This document shows, one piece after another, positions 34,903 to 46,294 of a DNA stretch of 64,000 bases. Both the position numbers and the translations under genes were made by a program. Numbering within the stretch: position 1 is the stretch's first letter; each line of letters opens with the position of its first letter. Origin of the DNA: Marsupella aquatica (lineage: Eukaryota > Marchantiophyta); the NCBI GenBank assembly GCA_973895155.1, contig OZ316894.1, positions 9,238,001 to 9,302,000 on the forward strand, read 5' to 3'. The notes beneath the pieces are model-generated. The model saw nothing but the letters and a program-made list of their open reading frames with translations, was not told the origin of the DNA and made no database searches.

Positions 34903-37900
34903 TCAGTCCACTGAATGTTTCCCTGAGCGTGGTAGAGTTCTGAACACCCAGTCCCACATGGTGCTGGTGATTCCGTAACCGTTGGTCTGATCCTTGAAGT
35001 GGTGGTTCAAGTGGTACCTCTGACGTAAACCCAGCGGCGATGGTCGTTAGTCCAATTTCAATCTACAGCCATTTTTTGTAAGTAGCGCAGAAAGAACCTT
35101 AACAGGACTTAAGTTCGCTGAATTCCACGAGAATGAGTTTAAGTAACAAGCGCTCTGCATTGTGCCGGTGAGACGAATGTTCCGAAGCTGACTAGCAAAA
35201 CACGAATGGAACGGTCGATTCCATCTTTGCATTTCAGATTTCGGCATGCCCTCAGGCTGTTCCGAGACTGTAAAGAATGGATTCTGAGCGTACTGCTGCT
35301 TACCTTCAGTTTGCGAGTGTGATCGCTGAAAGCTGCCCCGAAGTGGAGGAAATAGTGAGTTACATCGTATGTCACGTACGCGAGAAGAGCCGCTGCATAT
35401 ACTGGCAATTTATCGGGATAAGGTGCAAGCCAGCTGCCCATCAGGAACCATATCTGGCGAAGCAAGTCCACTACATACGTCAATCAATGGACATTCGACA
35501 ATATTAGAGACTAAATATTCCAGTTGCCTATCCTTACTTCCCCTCAAATTGGAGTAAGCTAGTAAGAGTAAGGATTGCAGGGTTGAAATCATGAGCTGAA
35601 CTGCAGAAATTTCGGAAATAACTTTTTACATTTTGCTTTGAGTTTCCGTCTGCTTCCCAAGGATAACTACTTGTTTACTTTCTACTCTCGAATGGAGGTT
35701 CAGTTTGCATAATTCGTAATCGGCAGGCTACTCCATTCTTATTTAAAACTCTTAGTTCCATGTATTCGGTGAAAGAATCATCGGCAGGTTCTGTGACTCA
35801 CCCCAGTGCAAATAATGGACGCGAATGCTGGAGGGAACACCAGACGACTTCCATCCATAGGATGCTTGTGATGAAATCCATGCAGTAAGTAATGCAAAGT
35901 GTTACCCCTGTAAGACATCCAACCGAAGCAGCAACGTCAAGAACCCACCCATGAAATTAAGTCTGTACAAACTGCGGAAGATTTGTCCTAGTGTGTTTCA
36001 TTCGTGTATCGAGCAATTCTGGCATGGATCGCGTGTGCCTACTATCCACAAAGTCCCTTATGTTTGGAAAATTTAACTTAATGAAATTTAGTGCAGCCAA
36101 AGGCCTCCCATCCTGTTTTTAGAAAAGGGTACCCAAGTGTTTATGCTATACATGAGTGGTCATTTTAGAGGTTATTATCCTGCTCGGTGGCTTAGTTTTC
36201 TGAAAGTATGATTACTTATCGGGACAATGTTCAGCCATACATACATGGTGAACGAACCGCTCATGTCACGCATACGCTAGACGCAACTTAAATAATCCCT
36301 CTTCGGTTAATGTAATAAAGCTTTAAAGTTAAATTGCAAAGATAGCATCCAAGAACATATCAGTGAAAGCCATTAAATTCACAGATCAGTGACACTTCCT
36401 AGTCTGTACACGTACGTATTCAACACATGACTTTTTATGCCCTTAGAGAAATTACTAGTCGTTGGGCACAAAAATACAAAACAGGAGCACGAGACGGAAC
36501 TAGGTATCTAAGTCTAACGGGCCATGACAACCTAAAAGAATAAGCAAGCCCCAGAACGAACACAACTATCATAACAGAGCTCAGAAATCTGAAAATCGTC
36601 TCTAGAATTTAACAAGAAGTAAAAGGAAATCGAGTCCACGATAAATCCAAAGAGTGATTGAAGTAAAAAACATCCAACATATATGACACGAGCGGAAGGT
36701 GGAGCAGTATAGCACATCATTGCTTCAATGACAAAATCGTGAATATTTTAAGATTCATTGCCACAAAATTGGGTTCATACTCTCTAAAAATGTGCAATGT
36801 TCCTGGATCTCATATAAAAAATTGATGTAGGTGAGAATAGCATCACCATGATTTGCATCCTTCAAGTAAGTACAAACAAAAATATTACATTCGGTCTAAT
36901 AAGACGATCATGTACACCAATGTTGTGTCCGACAATATAAAACAAACCCCGCAATCGCAATTGAAGTGTTTGTGATGTGTCTCACCAAAAGCTTGACGTT
37001 TTCATGTGGAAGAGAAAACGGTGGAGAAGGTATTCTAAGAGAGTCCAAACACCAACTCCATAGGCCAACAAGGCGGGTATCCGGACGAGAGGAACTCGTT
37101 CCTTCACAATCGCAATGTAGATCATGGCGAATGCAACAGGACACCAAACCAGAGGAATAACCCACCAACTAGTCCTTGTGAAAAACTGCAGACGGTGGGA
37201 ACAAAACATCAAGAAAAACCTGAGCAAGACGTTTTACAACTGTTTCTTTGTATATGACTGGTGGCAGATAATTTTAATCGTACGTTCAGATTCGGCATAA
37301 TCATCTTTAGCATCTCTTTTCAATGGCTGCCCGTAAATTTTCACTCTAAGCAACATCATATCCAATAAAAAGGTCTCCCAACCATTTCAACTTAACTTCT
37401 TGAACTTCTTAAGAGTTCTTCCATCACCTTGAAAGTCACTGGTGATGTTTCTGTCTTAATATCTTAATCTCTTAACCCTTTAATTCTTGTTCCGACTGAC
37501 TGCTTTCAGTCTTACTTAGTGGGATTGTGTTTGGACTTTGGGAATTTCGTTTGTTTACTCATTTGACACGTTAGGTGGCTGACGGCGCGTCATTTCTACT
37601 TGTCTTTCATTTCTTTCTTCGTCGGAAACGATGTTTAGGTCCTGCTTGTTGTGTATACATGTGTGCGCGACTCCTCAGTTAGGCAAGAGACTGATGAATA
37701 CTCGGAAAGAAAGGCTCCATGAATATGATTCGGAATGTACCTCGTATATGTCGTTCTCGAAAAAGCGTGGACTTTCTTTACATACCACTGGATCGTGGAC
37801 CCACTCATCGTAGTCAGCTCCGAGATAACCGACCTGAGAGCCCAAATATTTATTGCCGACTGTGAGAAGCGTTGACTGGCGTTCTGGGATGAAGAGAAAA

Positions 37901-39486
37901 AAATACATTATTTTACTCAGGACTAGATAATCTCAACGTATTTTAGTATTGAAGGGAACTACAACTTCCACCGTCTCCTGGAGGGCCGATATGTTTTGCC
38001 TCAGCTAGAATCAGGCTCTTTAGTCTTTCTGACTATAGACTTTTAGCGATCCAGTGATTGAGCTCATCCGTGCAAGCTTGGAAAAAAGAGACGAGAGGAT
38101 GAGTGGCAGACCTGAGAAACGATTGGCTTCGTTAAATCGACATTATAGCGGTACTTCTTTCCCACACCTCCGTCCACAGGAGTAGAACTGTGATCACACG
38201 AAAGGTCTGAATCAGCGAGCTGTCGCTCCATGAATTACTTGATTTTTATGCTAGCTAGAGCAGGTATCCGTATACAGCAGTATGGTGACCTTCTAATAAG
38301 CAAAGTACAATCCCATATGGCAACAGTACCGCCACGATGTTCCTGTGCATTAGGCGTCAACTACATTTGGCGTGACCGTTCGAGAGAAAACACAATAATG
38401 ATGTCTTTAAATCAAGCTCCAGCTTGTCCGTCCTGGTGAATGAAAGTGCGGGAAAGCGTGCTGGATGGATCTCTATGCAAAACCCCCCTTTCGTGGGTTA
38501 CTTGTATTGAAACATGTGGCTGACATGCGGGAGAGATGACATTGCTCACATACCCAGGCGAGGCTTCCACTGACCCAACCAGAAACTGTTCTAGCATTCG
38601 AAAGGCAGCTTTGCTATGGCTGTGGCCATCCTCGTCAATCTTCCCCTTCATTAGAGGGCCAGCATCTTTCGCTCCCTCCGTGTGCAAATGCTCCAGAATA
38701 AGCTACAGGTTTCCACTCGTGAGAAAGAAAACAAATGACAATGTCATCCAAAAGGTGGCCGCTGGCTAGTTGGAGCGACACCGTACTCTACTATATATTT
38801 GATTCCAAAAATATACGTGTATCGGGAGAACCTCACACAGTTGAGGACGAACAAACTAATCGTTTCTGTCGGGAACTACGGGATTTCTCGAAATACAGTA
38901 TGCATGTTCTCGCAATTACATATAGAGAATAGTGCGAACAAACTATTCGTTTCTGTCGCGAACTACGGGATTTCTCGGAATGCAGTATGCATGTTCACGC
39001 AATTACATATAGATTATTATCCAAGTAGTGTAGTGATCCAAGTCGCGGGTCGGTTACCTCTGGACCTCCAGGATGAGTCTCAAGAAAGTGCGTCACGTCG
39101 TAAACCTTTCCATCTACAACAATCCACGCATCATCCTCGCTCTTGTGTCGCGAAATTTCCTCGTAAGACCAGAGCTGCGTCACATGTTTGCGTCTATTCT
39201 CGTCCTTCTCTCCATTGCGGACTTCACCTGTAGAACTCTGAACTGGAGGCGAAACAGCTCCGTCGTCGTCCACCGAGAGCACAGCAGAAGTCGCGGATCT
39301 GTTCACATTCCACAATGTACTGAGCATCGGCTTGCCCCCGTTGCGCTCCAGCTGCTCGCCTTTGGGAATCGGACCTCCCGCCCCTCCTGCTGCTGTACCG
39401 TGGCCCTCATGCGGCTGAATTATCATGGATATCTTCGTCGACGACGACGACTGCAGCAGAGAAGAAGATGGCGCCATTTGTGCCAT
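34903..39486 (-). CDS. FA2H: Fatty acid 2-hydroxylase with fused N-terminal cytochrome b5 domain, 439 aa, 8 exons
   Basis: Exons: 39058-39486, 38554-38702, 38112-38187, 37741-37833, 36986-37185, 35802-35907, 35304-35453, 34903-35019. All introns are GT-AG, and the 1320 bp are in phase. The start is the first ATG (MAQM). Residues 104-192 form a cytochrome b5 domain: [20 protein letters not shown] at 138-141 with the first haem His, and HSKAA with His172 as second ligand. The hydroxylase part has membrane segments from about 250 and the di-iron histidine boxes HRFLFH (304-309), [12 protein letters not shown] (321-332), THYFLH (383-388) and YHLNHH (403-408). The family 2-hydroxylates the fatty acyl chain of ceramides at the ER, taking electrons from cytochrome b5. 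Yeast and animal enzymes have the fusion, while Arabidopsis FAH1/FAH2 lack the b5 part. The low-complexity first 100 residues are unassigned. The C-terminus lacks an obvious dilysine signal. Confidence 0.95.
38849..39013. repeat. Tandem duplication (87 bp) inside hydroxylase intron 1
   Basis: GAACAAACTA / GAACAAACTA begin units at 38849 and 38936. Both contain CGTTTCTGTCG, AACTACGGGATTTCTCG, AGTATGCATGTTC and CGCAATTACATATAGA. The few differences between units suggest a recent event. Confidence 0.92.
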
Positions 39487-41090
39487 CCCGCACGCAAATG
39501 GACCTTTCTGCCCTTCGCCCCGAATTCGAGCCGGCCCTTCCTCTCCTCCTATACAATCGAATCCAAACCGCACGCAGAAGTCAATCAACCCAATCCCGAG
39601 TCACATCGACGTCCAGAGCACGCCACGAGTCGTCCTTCGCACAATATTCTAAGCACGCACCTGCACGACTCGAAGTACGGGGCAATTTCTCAAAACCAAT
39701 GATGATTTCCACACCTCCGACTCCGGACTCTCCGCACTAGTCCACTCCTCCTCTCCGTCCCCCTTTAATGCCTCCGTCCGTTCAATCGACTGGAAGCTTC
39801 ATCCCAAGCCGCGCGAGATTAATGCATTCACTCCTCACACTCTCACAGAATTAGCGGTGGCTGATGAATTGGGTCTCCACCGTCACACCGTGTTACAGTC
39901 CGCGCGAGCTCAGAGTCTCAGGACTCAGAAATCATTCATTATTATCGAGGTGAAACGCAACCCGGAAAGTGATTGTCAACACAGTACTGTACTCGAGCGG
40001 GACTCGTCCAAGTCAATTAATGGCGTGGTTGGTTGGTCGCGCCGAGGCGAGGCGAGATAAGGCAAGGTTCCTCCTCCTCGAGTGGCTCTCATCTCTCTTC
40101 TGCTCGAAACCAATTTGGTAAGGACAGCCACGAATGTACAGTATCTATGGATCTATCTTGCCTATCGTCATCTGTCCTCACACAACTCTTGATGGTGCCT
40201 GACAACAAACCGATCGAGCTCCGCCTCGAATCACCTTCTCTTCAAGAATCGGCGAAGTCCTGTTTCAGTAGCAATCTTGAAGAACGTACTCGAGCGGGTT
40301 GAATTTCCTGCTGCTCAACAGGAACGACATCCATGTTCCTGTCCCAAACGGATTTCGCCGGTACGTTCTTGACACACTCATGCCGGACCTGGGGCCAGTG
40401 GCCGGGTCCCATTGATGGGTTGACCACAGCCCCCACCAAGTACAGTCACCACATGGCTGCCTGGCCTGGCCCCAGGGCGATCCTGGTTTACTGCGTGGGT
40501 CCTGTTTCTGCCAAGTAATTGCTGTGGCGATAGCCCCCATTGGATTGCCTCAGCCTTCAGGAATGGCGATAGCCCATTGGATTTCTGCAGGTGGGGTGCC
40601 GACCTCATGAAACCATCGCTTGGAACGGGTGGCGATCTCTCGCATACCTGAGGTCAGATTTTGGCGAAAGGGGTGGGAGCAGCCATTTGTTCCTAGGTTT
40701 TTGAAATTAGTCAAGGTGGCGAGCCTCTTAGTGAGGAGGGCTGGCTGGTTATTGAGTATTGATAGTACTATTGTACAACAATTTCTGGCTGATGCTCCTC
40801 AATAGCGCATGTGGTGCTGGCAATGGAACAAATTTTTGAAAATTTCAGTTTGCGTTTCATTTGCGTGCCTGTCCTTAAACTAAGTGATTGATAGATTTTT
40901 GCCCACCAAAAAATGGCTGGTGGGCAGGAGGGAGGAGGGGGAGCAATTTCAAAATCTTCAGTACTGCCAAGGGTGGCTGGCTGACAATTGGTCTTGTGAG
41001 GAGGTAGTGATTGGGGGAAGGGACGGATGGGAGGGGCTTGTAGTCCTCCAGAACCCTGGCAAGTCGTTGTGGGGATATCAGGATCCCGAC

Positions 41091-41139
41091 AAATGGCCAT
41101 ATTATTCCTGAATACCTTACCTGAATAATATGGCCATTT
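41091..41139. repeat. Perfect hairpin, 17-bp stem, 15-nt loop
   Basis: AAATGGCCATATTATTC (41091-41107) is the exact reverse complement of 41123-41139. It could be a cruciform or RNA hairpin, or the residue of an inverted duplication. It is AT-rich and not followed by a T-run, and no gene end is nearby. Confidence 0.9.
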
Positions 41140-41204
41140 TTACAAGTATGCAGGATAAATTGTAACCAGGCAGTCTAAAATACTAAGGTGGTAATGTTAG
41201 TTCA

Positions 41205-41343
41205 GTCCCTTTCTATCTGTCCTCATAGGCAGAAGTGTAACCAGATTTTCTGTTTGTAATTTGGAGTGCAATCTGGGTCCTTTTCAATCTGTCCATAGGC
41301 AGAAGTATAACCAGATTTTATGTAATTTGGAGTGCAATCTGGC
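41205..41343. repeat. Tandem duplication, about 72 bp
   Basis: Two units start GTCCCTTTCTATCTGTCC and GTCCTTTTCAATCTGTCC (41205, 41277). Both continue with ATAGGCAGAAGT, TAACCAGATTTT and GGAGTGCAATCTGG. Confidence 0.88.
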
Positions 41344-41549
41344 ATAATGCTCCTGGCAGAACTACAGTAAGTGCCCTCAAGATTTCAGCTCCCAAACAGT
41401 ACAGAAAGTAGGAAAATCCAAATGAACTCTGGGCACCCCAGAGTCCTTTCACAAAGGCAACGTCCCCAGAAAAGTACCTAGGATGAGTCGCTCTCAGGCT
41501 TATTAATGAAGATGCTCTCGTGAAGGGCTTTAATAAAAACAGACAAAAA

Positions 41550-41755
41550 GCTCTTTACTCAAGGTAACGCATGGAAACGAAGCCAAAGCTCTGCGCATTT
41601 TCCGCGGATAAAAAGAAGCCCCTTCCAGGCGTTATGGACCACAATGCCCTCTTTTACAAATGCGTTATTATATACTACTGAAGCGCTCTCTACTCAACGT
41701 AACGCTTGAAAACCCAAATCAATTTTGCCCATTTTCGCGAATAAAAAGAAGCCCC
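41550..41755. repeat. Direct repeat, 71-73 bp, 135 bp apart
   Basis: 41550-41622 and 41685-41755 both begin GCTCTYTACTCAASGTAACGC and end ATAAAAAGAAGCCCC. The intervening 62 bp are unique. Confidence 0.85.
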
Positions 41756-43271
41756 AGCATGACCCCGGTTGTTCCTGCCGCGGTGGGCAATCGGGCACTG
41801 CTGTATATTCCCCATTCGATGCGCCAACATCGTACGCCTCAGTTGCGGGCCGGGTGGGTGGATGGATTCATGGCCCACCGCCATAAATAGGGTAGATATC
41901 GATACTCGCGACGTCCCATCTAAATCTAGCTGGGGTATTAAAGCCCTGGATCCCTGTCCAGTCAACGCCAGCGAAGGAGTAGCTGATAACGCCTGTCGCT
42001 GCCTCTACCTGATAATTAACCTACCGTAGCTGGTCTGGTCTAGGTTCCGTACCCATCAGCTATCTTGTCGGGTCAGATCAGTTTAGGTCTGGTGTCTAGT
42101 ACAGCGGTTTTATTAGTGGCTAAAATCTGCCAAATTCTCCCCCCGCATTGAAAAGACAGTGTGCGCCAGGCTTTTTGTCTTGGATTCCATTCCTTTGGGT
42201 GTCAAAAAGCGTTTGTTCTGGTCCAATGACTCTTCGTTCCTTTAGATATCAAAAAGTGTTTGGTCCTCATGAGGATTCAGCACTTCAAACCACTCCGAAA
42301 GTATATATCACACTTGCAAAAAGACTGGAACGCCAAACCGGAACACATTTCCATTCCATTACTTTTTGCTCTAGAAACTGAAGCTCCCATAGACCCAGCC
42401 TTGAGCCATGCAACGTCCATGGATTGAAAGAATTCAGCAATAAAATTTAACCAAGGTCCATTGACTGCCAATGGAATTGGCTCTTTTTGGGCTTGTTAGA
42501 AAGGGTTTGGAAGACCTTGCTAGGCAATCTAATGTCTCTAGTTTTCATGACAAATTCATACTAGAATTAAGAATTTTCTGTCTTGAGCACTCTGGAAAAG
42601 TCCTCGAGCAACTAACTTTGACAGTCAATAATATGTCACTCTTGTTTTAACGGGATCTGATTTTTTGGGGGGTTACTATAAACTGCTTGGCGAGATGGTT
42701 TCAACTAGCATAATATTGACAAATTCATTGAGAATCAAGAGACCTCATGTTTCCAAAACTGGACTATCTCATTTTCTAGCAATATTTCACTCATCGGTGT
42801 AATGTGCACTATGTGAGCAGAAAAGAATGTTTTGCTGAAGTCCATCCGAGTTGCCAAGTTCATCCGAGCATTCCAGGAAACATGGAGTTCCAACCAGGAT
42901 TCAGTGTCCAGTTTTCCACATGATCATAGAGTGACTCCCTTAACTAGATCTGATGGTTATCCTTAAGTCTAGGGAGATCTTAGTCAGAAATTCACTACAG
43001 AAAACGTTACATAAGGAAGATGCTCCTTTACACAGGCTGACATTCGCCACCTCTGTAAAAAGAAAAAACCTTACAAAATTACCCTCTCGTCTGATTTACT
43101 ATGTAAGCTGGTCTTATCTGATCTGGTTGGGTCAGGTATTTCCTTTTCTGTGCAGCTTTTGCACATTTGCTACCGGATGAAGGTTTGCAAATGATATAAA
43201 AAGGTTTTCAGAGAGTTTATGTAATTAAGTCCCAATGGCCGCAATACAACCACAGAATGTTTCCCGCCAAA

Positions 43272-43510
43272 AACATTTGATGGGAAGCTTTTGAGAGAGA
43301 TACTAGATGGACCCCTAAATTGAAAAGTGTTACTTAATGGACCCTATGAGGCCCCATGAGATTTTAGAACCCATGATTTAAGGTCTATCAAGGATATGGA
43401 TTTTAGAACCCATGATTTAAGGTCTATCAAGGATAGGGGTCCATCAAGTAAAGATTTCATTTTGGGGGTCCATCAAGAATATCTCTTGAAGTTTTCCAGT
43501 ATTCTTCCCC
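43272..43510. mobile_element. Foldback-like element with long imperfect inverted arms
   Basis: The left arm (about 43272-43346) contains GAGAGATACTAGATGGACCCC and a second TGGACCC. The right arm (about 43434-43508) contains, in reverse complement, matching blocks with two GGGGTCCATC copies. The centre holds a 39-bp tandem duplicate (43360-43398 and 43399-43437, GATTTTAGAACCCATG start). There is no coding capacity. It looks like a MITE or foldback element; target duplicates were not resolved. Confidence 0.65.
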
Positions 43511-43993
43511 TATTATTCAGCCAAAATGTGTTCACAAATTATTTAAATAAAAAATACACATTTCTCAAACCATCTCGCCCCATATAGTAGAATTGGAATC
43601 ACGTAATTTTGATTTATCCCAATTGCATTGGTAGACCAACATAATTTACACCGAAACTTCAAATTTGCACGGTGGGAGCCAGAATGTTTTTAATGTACGA
43701 ATCTAATCACGACTACCTTAATCTAATCTTCCTTTACTACGTAGTGCAGATCACGCTGGTCTGGTCTGGTCGTTCACCGCAATTCAGCATCATTCTCATT
43801 AGGAACGAAAGTTCTTGGAATACTATGATACGATTGGGCCACTATTTGCACGTTCTTGGCCAGGAGGCATGCAATCTGACCCCTGCCCTGACCCCGTTCG
43901 TTCTCCCACTAAGGACGTGAGGCAGCGCCGAGAAGTGCAGCCTTTTGACGAATTTTCAGGTTCTTGCAAGGCAAGGCCATGATTGTACGCACG

Positions 43994-44600
43994 CCCTCAT
44001 GACGGAAGGGGAGTTGGGGCCCGGCTGCCCCCACGGTTCCATATGCCCTTCTGCAGCCAGTATTTTCAGGGCGATTCTTAGCCTTAATCTTACCTGGAAA
44101 ATGCGAAACTGAAGCCCCAATACCCTCATGAAGGAAAGGGAGTTGGGCTAGGCCTGAGTATCAAGGTTGCATACTCCCTCTGCGGCCATTTTTTCTGGGT
44201 AATGCTTTGCCTTAATCTAAGCCTGGAAAATGCGAAACTAAAGCTCCCATGCCCTCATGAATGCCTGGAAAATGCGAAACTAAAGCTCCCATGCCCTCAT
44301 GAATGAAGGGGAGTGCGGGTAGGCCTGAGCTCAAGGTTCCTTATGCCCTATGCAGCCACTTTTTTGTGGATGATTTTTTGCTTTAATCTTAATAGGAAAA
44401 GGCAAAACTGAAGCCCCCATGCCCTCTTGAAGGAAGGGGAATTGGGGTCGGCCTGAGCTCAAGGTTTCATATGCCCTCTACAGCTTATTTCTGGGCTGTT
44501 CTTTGCCTTAATTTTACCTGCCCTCTACAGCTTATTTCTGGGCTGTTCTTTGCCTTAATTTTACCTGGAAAAGGCAAAAGTGAAGCCCCCATAGACCTCA
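43994..44600. repeat. Tandem array, about 129-bp unit, 4-5 copies, with two nested duplications
   Basis: CCCTCATGA-type starts lie at 43994, 44123, 44252, 44294 and 44422. Spacing is 129, 129, 42 and 128. The 42 comes from an internal head-to-tail duplicate (44252-44293), and a second, 47-bp duplicate lies at 44474-44520 / 44521-44567. Shared blocks include GGAAAATGCGAAACT, AAGCYCCCATG and TGCCTTAATYTTA. Confidence 0.92.
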
Positions 44601-45049
44601 ATGCCTGGATGAACCAATGCAATCCGGATGGACTGCAGATCATCCCATCAACTAAGCCTCCAAGAAACCCAGTGGAAAAATAAAGATGACCACCATAAAC
44701 TACATCCCCAGGCTGTTTGTATTATTGACAACAACCAAAAAATGATTTTGGATTTATAATACACCCTCCATTGCCCAAAGGTGAGGTATTCTTTTTTAAG
44801 TTGTAGTGATTTTGCTGTTTAGGTGCCCCTGGGATACATCATCATTCTGAGTTTCACCACAAAAGTTTTGTAACCATAATTTGTAGTATCAAGTCCAGTT
44901 AGACAAAAAAATGTTGCTGCCTACTTCGGAGACAGACTTACTATATAAATTTGAAAAATAATCAAGATTCCCTAAAACGTTGATGAGTCTCCTTAAACCA
45001 CTCACGAAACTGATGGGTGGGTAGGGGAGGAAGGAAAGAAATTCAAAGG

Positions 45050-45640
45050 TGCAAGTTTAGGTAGGAGGGCAATGCACCAAAATGATACCTATCACTCTAA
45101 TTAGTCTCAGCACTCTAACGGGTCTCCTGTCTCGAAGGTCAGTCAGTTGGGAAAGTAAATGTAAAACGTGGGGTGGAGTGTGAGGGAGAGGTAGGAAAGA
45201 AAGTTTAAATAGGAGGGCAATGCATCAAAATGATACCTGTCACTCTAATTGAAGCCCCCTGTCTTGAAGCTCAAGGACTGAGATATTCCTCGATTAGAGT
45301 CTCCTGTCTTGAAGGTCAAGGACCGACAGATATTGCTGTTGCCATGCCTTTGCCATGGAAAGGTCCATATGAAAATCACGTCTCGATAGAGCTACTTCGT
45401 AAGGAGAACACATTTATCCCACTGTTGCCATGCCTTTGCATGGAAAGGTCCGTATAAAAATCCGTATGAAAATCATTTATCGATATAGCCACTTTGTATC
45501 GAATGCACATTTGAGACCAAGATACTACTAAACTCAACGAAAACTAACAGACGATACTGCTGTTCCCATGGAAAGATCCTTATGAAAAAATGAAGGCTCG
45601 ACTTACTTCACTTTGTAAACATTTTTAGACCCACATATAG
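45050..45640. repeat. Diverged direct repeats
   Basis: TAGGAGGGCAATGCAYCAAAATGATACCT occurs near 45062 and 45209 (written here as a consensus). A second motif, TGCCATGCCTTTG followed by CATGGAAAGGTCC, occurs near 45340 and 45425, with a weaker third copy near 45565. Confidence 0.75.
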
Positions 45641-46294
45641 TATATCACAAAACACTTCTTCTGATGCCTTGTGGAGTCTTCCGAATCCTGCATTGTGGAT
45701 TCTGCATCACTAGCTCGTTCGAGCAATCGAAGAGGTGCCCTGTCCAACTTCTGATCGATCCAGAACTTGATGGCTTTAAGAATTGCTTTACTTCGATCCG
45801 ACACTGAGGGAGCCGAATACTCGATTTCTTATTTGGAACGTTGCTTGCATTTTGACCATACACATTTGCCTTCCTGTGGAAAATGAAGTTGGGATCCCCC
45901 AGAGTGCTCTATGTCTGTTCCCAAAGAATTGCCAGGACAGACATTTCAAATGCACGGTTTCTATCCATTTGTCAAACAGGGACGAGAACTCAAAATCATC
46001 ATGAGTTCTGGACCTAATGATGCATACACAGAATTTGGCATTATTCTTCCCTCGGACCAAGATTGGAAATATAATCAGTCTTCGAAAAAGTTATCTTACA
46101 ACACGATACACAATTCTCCAATCAATGTTTCCCGCACATAATTTTCACCTACTGCCCTGTCTTCCCATTTTAGAATTTGCACAAGAGCATCCCATCCCCT
46201 GCGTTCCAATCCGCGTCCAGAGCCTCATCCCAGAGTCGCTCAGTGGGACAGACTACAATGCCCTATTTTCATGTAAAGCTCAATCAATCGACTA

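Larger units (their letters stand above)
39487..43271. other. Upstream region of the hydroxylase and non-coding repeats
   Basis: The first 500 bases probably hold the leader and promoter of the hydroxylase gene on the minus strand; no clear TATA could be assigned. Beyond about 40140 the sequence is repeat-derived, with local duplications at 40525-40590 (GGCGATAGCCC twice), 41205-41343 and 41550-41755. No convincing ORF. Confidence 0.5.
43511..46294. other. Non-coding repeats, then probable 3' flank of the TIC20 gene
   Basis: Tandem arrays dominate from 43994 to 44600 and diverged duplicates from 45050 to 45640. The last few hundred bases before 46295 probably belong to the 3' untranslated region of TIC20 on the minus strand. 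ORFs here are short and overlap on both strands. Confidence 0.5.

Noticed and set aside
37834-37908. Upstream extension of hydroxylase exon 4 (open frame beyond the acceptor)
   Set aside because: The acceptor at 37834 joins in phase to a separate exon at 38112-38187 that supplies the expected DLTKPIVSQ segment; reading through would add unrelated residues.
39073-39702. 209-codon plus-strand ORF over the first exon of the hydroxylase
   Set aside because: Antisense shadow; the minus strand encodes the conserved b5 domain and has correct splice sites.
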